A DNA stretch of 5,397 nt, from contig JANYFH010000220.1 of assembly GCA_025362705.1 (NCBI GenBank), positions 1-5,397 of the forward strand. Reading direction: 5' to 3'. The notes below the pieces were generated by a model. That model searched no databases. It was given only the letters and a program-made list of their open reading frames with translations, and had not been told where the DNA came from. Below, one piece after another: positions 1 through 4,416 of the stretch (positions within the stretch are counted from its first letter, which is position 1; the number at the start of each line of letters is the position of its first letter). A program made the position numbers and the translations under genes. The DNA comes from Betaproteobacteria bacterium (GTDB taxonomy: Bacteria > Pseudomonadota > Gammaproteobacteria > Burkholderiales > Usitatibacteraceae).

Positions 1-162
1 TACACCGTCCTTGGTGATCGTTGGTGCGCCGAACGAACGCTCGAGAACCACGTTACGGCCTTTCGGGCCCAGCGTGACTTTAACGGCATTGGCCAAAACG
101 TTTACGCCATGAACCATGCGAACGCGTGCGTCGCCGCCGAACTTAACTTCTTTTGCAGCCAT
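1..162 (-). CDS. groL: Chaperonin GroEL, N-terminal 54 codons (runs off the window)
   Basis: This is the start of the 60-kDa chaperonin subunit, which forms the double heptameric ring in the cytosol that folds proteins with ATP and GroES. The ATG at 162-160 opens a reading frame that stays open to base 1. The encoded start MAAKEVKFGGDARVRM is typical of GroEL. The equatorial nucleotide-binding segment TLGPKGRNVVLE lies at residues 30-41, and Asp52 (in KDGV, 51-54) corresponds to the ATP-hydrolysis aspartate of the family. A GAAAGGA ribosome-binding site lies about 8 bases before the ATG. It is 45 bp downstream of groES, in the usual groES-groEL order, and should share its promoter and CIRCE operator. 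About 490 residues lie outside the window. Identification is secure. Confidence 0.97.
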   Translation of the reverse strand, partial: MAAKEVKFGGDARVRMVHGVNVLANAVKVTLGPKGRNVVLERSFGAPTITKDGV

Positions 163-207
163 GATAATTTCCTTTCAAATTTGTTTAATGACGGGTGCCG
201 AAATCAA

Positions 208-495
208 TCAGGCAACAACAGCCATGATGTCTTCTTCGCGCATGACGAGGAGCTCGTCGCCGTCAACACGTACGGTGGTGCCGGAATACTTGCCGAACAA
301 AATCTTGTCGCCAACCTTCACGTCAACCGGGAACACTTTGCCTTCGTCGTTCTTCTTGCCTGGGCCCACGGCCAATACTTCGCCTTGGTCAGGTTTCTCA
401 GCGGCGGTGTCTGGAATAACGATGCCGGACGCGGTTTTCCGTTCTTCTTCCAAACGCTTTACGATCACACGATCGTGCAGGGGACGCGGTTTCAT
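208..495 (-). CDS. groES: Co-chaperonin GroES
   Basis: GroES is the heptameric lid that caps the GroEL ring in the cytosol. The 95-residue length is that of a normal bacterial GroES. It opens with MKPRPLHDRVIVKRLEEE. The mobile loop covers about residues 16-32 and contains the GroEL-binding tripeptide Ile25-Val26-Ile27. The signature VGPGKK comes next, and the C-terminal half contains KVGDKILFGKYSGT and DGDELLVMREEDI, all characteristic. The ATG at 495-493 is preceded by a strong AAGGAG Shine-Dalgarno about 7 bases upstream. It is the first gene of the groESL operon; groEL follows after 45 bp. A 5' leader of about 100 nt separates it from the predicted promoter and CIRCE element. The closest resemblance I recall is to betaproteobacterial GroES. 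Nothing looks damaged. Confidence 0.98.
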   Translation of the reverse strand: MKPRPLHDRVIVKRLEEERKTASGIVIPDTAAEKPDQGEVLAVGPGKKNDEGKVFPVDVKVGDKILFGKYSGTTVRVDGDELLVMREEDIMAVVA

Positions 496-580
496 AACTC
501 ACTCCTTAAGTAATACATTGATTTACAAGAAAAACCGGACTTTTTTGTGACCGGCGGAAACAGGAGGGAGTTCGGGGTTG

Positions 581-607
581 TTAGCACTCGACCTTTTAGA
601 GTGCTAA
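581..607 (-). promoter_or_regulatory. CIRCE operator (HrcA binding site) of groESL
   Basis: TTAGCACTC (581-589), a 9-bp spacer (590-598) and GAGTGCTAA (599-607) match the CIRCE consensus exactly in both arms and spacer length. In bacteria with HrcA this element is the operator through which the repressor holds groESL down at normal temperature. It begins directly after the predicted -10 box and so covers the transcription start. It lies 86 bp before the groES ATG and is therefore also carried in the mRNA leader. The hrcA gene is not in the window. Confidence 0.97.
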
Positions 608-636
608 ATGATAGTGCCGAAAAGGGAAGAATTCAA
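608..636 (-). promoter_or_regulatory. Sigma-70-type promoter of groES-groEL
   Basis: On the minus strand, TTGAAT (636-631) is followed after 17 bp by TATCAT (613-608). Both hexamers are close to the vegetative consensus at optimal spacing. The predicted start is near 601, inside CIRCE, which fits repression by HrcA. CTTGAA at 637-632 also fits a sigma-32 -35 box, but no CCCCAT-type -10 follows at the right distance, so HrcA-controlled vegetative transcription is the better reading. Confidence 0.75.
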
Positions 637-699
637 GGTGCGCACCGATTTAAATATCGCGCGGATTTCAATTTGAAGGATTCGCCCTCGTCTTTTAGT

Positions 700-718
700 A
701 ATGCCAATTGCTGGCATT
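700..718. promoter_or_regulatory. Perfect 7-bp dyad, candidate upstream activator site
   Basis: AATGCCA (700-706) and TGGCATT (712-718) are exact reverse complements around the 5-bp spacer ATTGC. The centre is about 150 bp before the start predicted for the sigma-54-type promoter of the PEP-CTERM gene. That is the usual distance for the enhancer of an NtrC-family activator such as PrsR. No T-run follows, so it is not an intrinsic terminator, and no gene ends next to it. It could alternatively be a repressor operator. The assignment to an activator is inference. Confidence 0.4.
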
Positions 719-803
719 GTGAGAATTTTGAAGATCGTATGTCTGGCCGGTGAAGTGTCGGGAATCCTTACATCTGTTCAACTACTGGGAAAAGTTACGT
801 TTG

Positions 804-816
804 TAATGTATTGATT
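804..816 (-). promoter_or_regulatory. Predicted IHF binding site
   Basis: The minus strand reads AATCAATACATTA, which fits the IHF consensus WATCAANNNNTTR at every defined position. It sits in an AT-rich stretch between the candidate activator dyad (700-718) and the -24/-12 element (835-850). That is where IHF bends DNA to bring an enhancer-bound activator to sigma-54 polymerase. The consensus is short, so position and context carry much of the weight. Confidence 0.5.
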
Positions 817-834
817 GTTAATACAAATATAAGA

Positions 835-850
835 TGGCCTGAAATTTGCT
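835..850 (+). promoter_or_regulatory. Sigma-54 (RpoN) -24/-12 promoter of the PEP-CTERM gene
   Basis: TGGCCT, five bases, then TTGCT matches the RpoN consensus TGGCAC-N5-TTGCW. The invariant GG and GC doublets have the exact spacing. The predicted start is near 861, giving a leader of about 42 nt before the ATG at 903. PEP-CTERM genes in several proteobacteria are known to be driven by RpoN together with the PrsK/PrsR two-component system, so a site of this type is expected here. I see no competing sigma-70 promoter of similar quality. Confidence 0.65.
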
Positions 851-902
851 TTTAAGTAACTAACATTGTCACGAAATCCAATAATCACATCCAGATCGGT
901 AT

Positions 903-1565
903 ATGAAATCTCTAAAAAATTCACTGTTGGGCCTGGCGATCGCCGCTGCGTCCATTTCCGCCACTGCGACAACGATTACTGTCACTGGTTTTTCCCAGCC
1001 AAATCCTACGACGGTGCGTATTGCGTCCCTTACGCCCGCAACTCACGAATATGTTTACGCCGGGGGATTTAGCACGACGAACGGCGCGAATAATTTCGTT
1101 TCCTGGTGTGTGGATATTCTGCAGGACACGTACCTCGGCCAATCTGTCAGTGATTACACACTGGTCGGTGCCGCTTTGGTTCCACAGATTGGGTATACGC
1201 GAGCTGATGCGCTCGCCCGCCTTGCAACGAAGTACCTCGGACAAGTCCATGACGGCACATCGGCTGGCGCTTTTCAGCTCGCCGTATGGGAAATTGTCTA
1301 CGAAAACACTGGCACCGCGTACGACATTAGCACCGGCAACTTCAGTGCATCGGGCGCTAATGATGGGTCCTTAGGTTTGGCTCAAACGTGGCTTGGTAAC
1401 CTCGGCACCACCAGCACCTACAACGTGAATGTATGGGCAAGTCCGACGCATCAGGATCTGGCTGTGTTCACGTCTGTGCCTGAACCCGGCACACTCGGCC
1501 TGCTTGCAGTCGGACTCATCGGACTTGGCCTCGCGAAGCGTAAAAAGAATCAAACAGTCGCGTAA
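903..1565 (+). CDS. PEP-CTERM sorting-domain exported protein
   Basis: The 220-residue protein is exported and handed to an exosortase. Residues 1-22 form a signal peptide: a lysine-containing start, the hydrophobic LLGLAIAAASISA, and an ATA cleavage site before Thr23. The C-terminus has the three-part PEP-CTERM signal: VPEP (192-195), a hydrophobic helix (about 197-211) and a basic RKK tail. Exosortase is expected to cut near PEP and release or attach the protein to the envelope or exopolysaccharide matrix. The body is rich in Thr, Ser, Gly and Ala. It contains WCVD with the only cysteine (Cys69), and later GAFQLAVWEIVY with Gln125 and Trp129. These resemble the Cys and Gln segments of thioester (TED/TQXA) domains of Gram-positive surface proteins. 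The ATG has no clear Shine-Dalgarno. The gene stands alone between its sigma-54-type promoter and an intrinsic terminator. The substrate or ligand is unknown. Confidence 0.9.
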   Translation: MKSLKNSLLGLAIAAASISATATTITVTGFSQPNPTTVRIASLTPATHEYVYAGGFSTTNGANNFVSWCVDILQDTYLGQSVSDYTLVGAALVPQIGYTRADALARLATKYLGQVHDGTSAGAFQLAVWEIVYENTGTAYDISTGNFSASGANDGSLGLAQTWLGNLGTTSTYNVNVWASPTHQDLAVFTSVPEPGTLGLLAVGLIGLGLAKRKKNQTVA

Positions 1566-1594
1566 TTTCGCTACTGTGATTTCCGCATAACTTT

Positions 1595-1619
1595 CCCCGC
1601 TTCGGCGGGGTTTGTTTTT
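1595..1619 (+). terminator. Rho-independent terminator after the PEP-CTERM gene
   Basis: CCCCGC (1595-1600) pairs perfectly with GCGGGG (1605-1610) around a stable TTCG tetraloop. The T-rich tract TTTGTTTTT follows directly (1611-1619). It begins 30 bases after the stop codon and isolates the PEP-CTERM gene from the downstream dehydrogenase. Confidence 0.93.
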
Positions 1620-1652
1620 GTGCAGCGCGTTTACTCGAAGCGGCGTTGGCAA

Positions 1653-1784
1653 CTGGCGGTGGAAATTTTGCGGATCGCAGTGCGCTTTAATCCCGAATAA
1701 TTGATACAGTTGATCTCGCAAGGTGTAACGCCAATCGGCATTTCACCAAAACAGTTTGCGGCGCTGATCGACATATCCGATTGA
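1653..1784 (+). pseudogene. Decayed C-terminal fragment of a Bug/TctC-type solute-binding protein
   Basis: In the frame starting at 1653 the translation runs LAVEILRIAVRFNPE, a TAA at 1698-1700, then LIQLISQGVTPIGISPKQF (1701-1757) and AALIDISD, ending in TGA at 1782-1784. The pattern NPE / QGVTPIG / SPKQFAALI has the shape of the C-terminal part of Bug (TctC) periplasmic receptors, which commonly show a DPE / QGxxPxG / TPxxFAxxI series. No start codon or signal peptide is present, and the terminator at 1595-1619 cuts off anything upstream, so this is at most a remnant. Such receptor genes often neighbour hydroxyacid dehydrogenase genes, which fits the next gene. The match is short and from memory, so confidence is limited. 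Confidence 0.4.
1701..1729 (+). promoter_or_regulatory. Weak candidate sigma-70 promoter for the dehydrogenase gene
   Basis: TTGATA (1701-1706), 17 bp and TGTAAC (1724-1729) give five of six and four of six consensus bases. The downstream dehydrogenase needs a promoter of its own, because the terminator at 1595-1619 precedes it and no gene lies between. The site overlaps the possible Bug remnant, which would be acceptable if that remnant is no longer coding. The -10 is poor, so this is only a candidate. Confidence 0.2.
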
Positions 1785-1800
1785 AACCACCGAGATAAAA

Positions 1801-2742
1801 ATGAAGCTTCGCATATTGCAAAAGGGCACGTACATGCCCGCCCTGGAAACCGCACTGGCGCAGGAATTCGATGTCCACCAGCTATGGCGGGAGGCGGATC
1901 AGGACAAATTTCTTCGCGAGCACGGCGGTGAATTCGTGGGCCTCGCCACTTCAGCACGCTGGGGCGCAAATGCTGCATTGATCGATGCCATGCCGAACCT
2001 GAAAGTAATCAGCAGTTTTGGCGTCGGCTACGAGACCATCGATGTCGCTGCGGCGGCACGACGCGGTATTCCGGTCGGCAATACGCCTGACGTGTTGACC
2101 GATTGTGTGGCCGACATCGCCTTCGGGTTGCTCATTGATGTGGCGCGCGGGCTTACGGCGTCGGATCGATTCTTGCGGCGTGGCGACTGGAAGCGCGGCG
2201 CCAACTTTGCGTTACAGACACGCGTGAGCGGAAAGCGTCTTGGCATTCTTGGCTTGGGCCGCATCGGTCGCGCGATTGCAAAACGCGCGTCCGGTTTTGA
2301 TATGGACGTGCGGTATCACAATCGCCGCCGGGTGGACGATGTGAGTTTCGGTTACGAGGCTTCGCTCGTTGAGCTCGCGCGCTGGGCGGATTTTCTGGTG
2401 ATCGCGAGTGCGGGCGGCCCGGAAACAAAACATCTCATTTCCGCCGAAGTGCTCAACGCACTCGGTGCGGATGGTTTTCTCATCAACATCGCGCGCGGGT
2501 CGGTGGTCGATGAAACTGCGCTGGTCGATGCCCTGGTGAACAAGAAAATTGCCGGTGCCGCGCTGGATGTATTCGACAACGAACCGCACGTGCCCGAAGC
2601 ATTGCTGGCGCTCAACAATGTTGTGCTGCTGCCGCACATCGCCAGCGGTACCAAAGAAACGCGACAGGCCATGGCCGATCTGACGCTGGCAAATCTGCGC
2701 AGTTTTTTTGCAGAGGGACGATTGCTGACACCGATTGGCTAG
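1801..2742 (+). CDS. NAD(P)-dependent D-2-hydroxyacid dehydrogenase (hydroxypyruvate/glyoxylate reductase type)
   Basis: This cytosolic oxidoreductase interconverts 2-oxoacids and D-2-hydroxyacids. The 313-residue length is normal. Residues 1-100 form the N-terminal substrate half with the loop SSFGVGYETID (71-81). The Rossmann domain carries GLGRIG (151-156). At the end of the second strand, NRR (174-176) replaces the acidic residue typical of NAD enzymes, which points to NADPH. The catalytic triad is complete: Arg232 in NIARGSVVDE, Glu261 in LDVFDNEP and His279 in LLPHIASGT. The C-terminus (MADLTLANL to LLTPIG) resembles plant hydroxyphenylpyruvate reductase and GRHPR-like enzymes, so hydroxypyruvate or glyoxylate are likely substrates; the exact one cannot be read from sequence. 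The start is the ATG at 1801, with only a weak GAG Shine-Dalgarno at 1792-1794. It stands alone, converging on the HEPN gene 73 bp away. No obvious terminator follows. Confidence 0.93.
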   Translation: MKLRILQKGTYMPALETALAQEFDVHQLWREADQDKFLREHGGEFVGLATSARWGANAALIDAMPNLKVISSFGVGYETIDVAAAARRGIPVGNTPDVLTDCVADIAFGLLIDVARGLTASDRFLRRGDWKRGANFALQTRVSGKRLGILGLGRIGRAIAKRASGFDMDVRYHNRRRVDDVSFGYEASLVELARWADFLVIASAGGPETKHLISAEVLNALGADGFLINIARGSVVDETALVDALVNKKIAGAALDVFDNEPHVPEALLALNNVVLLPHIASGTKETRQAMADLTLANLRSFFAEGRLLTPIG

Positions 2743-2815
2743 CGTCTGTGAACACCGTCAAGCCAGGCTGAGCGGGGACTTTGCGGGAAATAGGTGAGCC
2801 CGTAAATTGCGCTAT

Positions 2816-3247
2816 CTAATCCGGCTCTGAAATTGGCGACATCTCGTTTACCTTCGAAGCCACTTTTTTGCACGCAGTAATCAAGTCCGCGACAATGCGT
2901 TCGTCGATATCCAGGTCACCCTCGTATTCACCGATGTTGCGAATGTCGTGACACTTCGCCAGCACACGCCAGACCTCAGGGCCGAGAGCGAGCGTGTGCG
3001 GCAGCAGCTGAAAAACGATGTCCCGATTTGCCGAACGATAGCCGTGCCATCGAAGTGCAGCGAGGCACATTGCATGCGCCGCGTTGTACGCGAGATCAAA
3101 GCGGCTCTCCAGCGAAAGACCTTTCTTCTTAGCATCCTGCAGGCGGCGCTGTGCGGATCGCAACAGCCCTGCGAATTCTTTCGCATCCGGCGGCTCAGCC
3201 TTAAGTGGTTTGTTAGGACCACAAAGATTTTCAAATGCCGAGGTCAC
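2816..3247 (-). CDS. HEPN-domain protein, likely toxin partner of the adjacent nucleotidyltransferase
   Basis: The 143-residue product is predicted to be mostly helical. Its core (about residues 23-132) has the HEPN layout: a long first helix, the paired helix with DLAYNAAHAMCLAALRWHGY (51-70), and a third segment ending in HDIRNIGEYEG (100-110). HEPN proteins next to MNT nucleotidyltransferases act as RNase toxins (HepT) silenced by the MNT partner. The catalytic motif is normally R-x4-6-H; here Arg103 is followed by Tyr108 (R-N-I-G-E-Y), with no histidine at that place. The nuclease may be altered or lost, or the tyrosine may serve as a modification target. The GTG at 3247-3245 lies inside the end of the nucleotidyltransferase gene (17-bp overlap), so translation is probably coupled. 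The Shine-Dalgarno is weak. The HEPN call is from motif pattern; the toxin role is inferred from context. Confidence 0.75.
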   Translation of the reverse strand: MTSAFENLCGPNKPLKAEPPDAKEFAGLLRSAQRRLQDAKKKGLSLESRFDLAYNAAHAMCLAALRWHGYRSANRDIVFQLLPHTLALGPEVWRVLAKCHDIRNIGEYEGDLDIDERIVADLITACKKVASKVNEMSPISEPD

Positions 3248-3995
3248 TCTTGCTGCCCATCAGCCAGATTTGCGGTTGATTCAGGACTCGCTTCATGAAA
3301 GCACTTCCATCCTTTGTTCTCTTCGCGACATCCTTTGCCGAAAGGACCGTCGGGTTAACTGCCCGCCCTAGCTGCACAGTGACGGGCTCCAGCACGGCGT
3401 AAAGATCCGCATAGCTAAGACTGTCGCTAATCACCATGAGGTCGATATCGCTTGCGGAAGAATCCTGCTTCTTCGCTACGGACCCAAATACAAACGCTGC
3501 GAGAATCTGCGATTCCAAATGGCGCAACGCCGAATGCAAAGGCCCGGCCACGCCTACTGTTTTCTGCACGATGCCCCACAACTCATAAAAGATGGGCGAA
3601 TCTTTATTGGCCTGATAGTGCTTTTGATTTCCGATCCATTTGGCCGTCACCAGGCCGGAGCTCTCGAGACGCGCCAGCTCGCGTTGTACCGCACCTGAAC
3701 CAGATCCGGTCTTACCAATGATTTGATTGGCAAAGAAACTCTGATCCGGTAACCCGTAGACCAGACTCAGTACACGTTGCTGCGTGGTGGTGAAGAGCGC
3801 ATCGGCGAGGCCGCTGGACGCGATTGGCACTTTCTGCGCGGTGACCTTGTAACGGGCACTCGCCTCACGCACGGCCAATGGCCCACGCGCAGATTTTTGC
3901 GACGCCACCTTTTTACTGACGATGCGGCCGCCCGTTGCCGATACCGATTTTTTTGTAGCACCCATATTGGGCATTGTCGTACCCAATATGGGCAT
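3231..3995 (-). CDS. Winged-helix plus MNT-type nucleotidyltransferase, likely antitoxin and autorepressor
   Basis: From the ATG at 3995 the product has 254 residues. A lysine-rich tail (1-60) is followed by a winged-helix DNA-binding domain (about 65-130: TTQQRVLSLVYG, then GSGAVQRELARLESSGLVT). A linker leads to a minimal nucleotidyltransferase domain with FGSVAKKQDSSASDIDLMVI (170-189). This is exactly the GS-x10-DxD motif of MntA antitoxins: Gly171-Ser172, Asp183 and Asp185. The position where many related enzymes have a third aspartate reads VNPT, with Asn instead. MntA-type proteins neutralise HEPN toxins by AMPylating them, and the HEPN gene overlaps the 3' end. Four starts compete: ATG at 3995, 3974 and 3965, and an upstream TTG at 4088. 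The promoter-like elements at 3973-4001 favour 3965, which would make the mRNA leaderless; 3995 is given as the outer ATG limit. The DNA-binding domain and the adjacent operator pair suggest autorepression. Confidence 0.82.
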   Translation of the reverse strand: MPILGTTMPNMGATKKSVSATGGRIVSKKVASQKSARGPLAVREASARYKVTAQKVPIASSGLADALFTTTQQRVLSLVYGLPDQSFFANQIIGKTGSGSGAVQRELARLESSGLVTAKWIGNQKHYQANKDSPIFYELWGIVQKTVGVAGPLHSALRHLESQILAAFVFGSVAKKQDSSASDIDLMVISDSLSYADLYAVLEPVTVQLGRAVNPTVLSAKDVAKRTKDGSAFMKRVLNQPQIWLMGSKSDLGI

Positions 3996-3999
3996 TGTC
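3960..3999. repeat. Two operator-like repeats, 21 bp apart, over the MNT promoter and start
   Basis: The two 19-bp units at 3960-3978 and 3981-3999 share ACCC, three of five central bases, and GGGCATTGTC. Their cores, CCCATATTGGG (3961-3971) and CCCAATATGGG (3982-3992), are exact reverse complements of each other, each with CCCA/TGGG arms. The 21-bp period is two helical turns, which would place two dimers on the same DNA face. The repeat is also in frame and yields MPILGTT and MPNMGAT if translated. The likely reader is the winged-helix domain of the gene that starts here. This assignment is inference. Confidence 0.7.
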
Positions 4000-4001
4000 A
4001 A
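3973..4001 (-). promoter_or_regulatory. Candidate promoter of the MNT-HEPN operon
   Basis: On the minus strand a perfect TTGACA (4001-3996) is followed after 17 bp by GACAAT (3978-3973), which keeps the key A and T of a -10 box. One operator core lies in the spacer and the other directly after the -10, a classic repression layout. The expected start is about 3965-3967, on the ATG at 3965. The -10 is only four of six, so experimental support is desirable. Confidence 0.5.
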
Positions 4002-4030
4002 GAAATGGATGCTGCCACACCCACACGTCC

Positions 4031-4303
4031 CTACCGAATATCCGGCTTGCCCAAATTGGATTGCACTTTCAGCACCAGAGTAAAACAAACGAGAAAATAC
4101 AAAAGTGCAAAGGCCAGACGATAGCTACTGGCGGCGGTGTAATGAAAAAACACGAACGTCAACACGATCCAGACGAATGCGGCGGCGAGCAACAATGCGG
4201 CGCGAAATTTTCGCCCACCGACGAGCTCGTAAACGCCCGCGCCGCCCAGATACAGGAAGACCAGCCAGCCGACGGTGAATGCGATTTCAACGACAACGCC
4301 CAC
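4031..4303 (-). CDS. Small membrane protein with three predicted transmembrane helices
   Basis: I do not recognise a family. The 90-residue product has three hydrophobic segments at about 4-27, 35-53 and 61-79. The RKFR loop (31-34) and the C-terminal KVQSNLGKPDIR are basic and should face the cytosol, so the N-terminus would be periplasmic. The start chosen is the GTG at 4303-4301, because AAGGA (4313-4309) lies 5 bases upstream. A TTG at 4348 in the same frame would add 15 residues but has no such site. The gene lies between Fic and MNT on the same strand, 113 bp after the Fic stop and 35 bp before the outermost MNT ATG, so it may be co-transcribed with Fic. It could be a stand-alone housekeeping protein or a membrane partner of the block; the sequence does not decide. 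Confidence 0.65.
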   Translation of the reverse strand: MGVVVEIAFTVGWLVFLYLGGAGVYELVGGRKFRAALLLAAAFVWIVLTFVFFHYTAASSYRLAFALLYFLVCFTLVLKVQSNLGKPDIR

Positions 4304-4384
4304 AAACGTCCTTATCGTTTCCGGCGCGCCGAGGGTTTGATGCGCCAATGCACAAGTATGGGCGCAGGTTCGCGCTCGCGCGCC

Positions 4385-4416
4385 TGTCCGGCGCGGACTG
4401 CGCTACTCCCCGGACA
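4385..4416 (-). other. Inverted repeat directly after the Fic stop codon
   Basis: On the minus strand TGTCCGG (4416-4410) starts at the first base after the TAG of the Fic gene and pairs exactly with CCGGACA (4391-4385) across an 18-nt loop. The nested TCCGCGCCGGA is another small dyad. No T-run follows, so this is not a standard intrinsic terminator. It could protect the 3' end of the Fic mRNA or be chance in a GC-rich stretch. Confidence 0.25.

Noticed and set aside
109..550. Plus-strand open frames opposite groES and groEL
   Set aside because: They are antisense to two unmistakable chaperonin genes, have no ribosome-binding site of note, and their products show no recognisable pattern.
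804..827. GTATT/AATAC and TTTGTA/TACAAA dyads in the AT-rich stretch before the -24 element
   Set aside because: The short AT-rich arms overlap the better-supported IHF consensus and are expected by chance in such sequence.
778..1250. Minus-strand frames across and before the PEP-CTERM gene
   Set aside because: They overlap the sigma-54-type promoter region or the coding sequence of a clear exported protein and contain no recognisable domain.
2743..2815. Bidirectional terminator between the convergent dehydrogenase and HEPN genes
   Set aside because: I found no stem of useful length followed by a T-run on either strand in this 73-bp gap.
3960..3999. Tandem units considered as the start of a CRISPR or satellite array
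   Set aside because: There are only two units of 19 bp separated by 2 bp, with no spacers and no cas genes. Their place on the promoter points to operators.
3996..4088. Extension of the nucleotidyltransferase to the TTG at 4088
   Set aside because: It would overlap the end of the membrane-protein gene by 58 bp, has no Shine-Dalgarno, and adds a cysteine- and glycine-rich piece that looks non-coding. A TTGACA box lies inside it.
4385..4416. Inverted repeat as an intrinsic terminator of the Fic gene
   Set aside because: The loop is 18 nt and no T-run follows on the minus strand. It is listed only as a low-confidence repeat.
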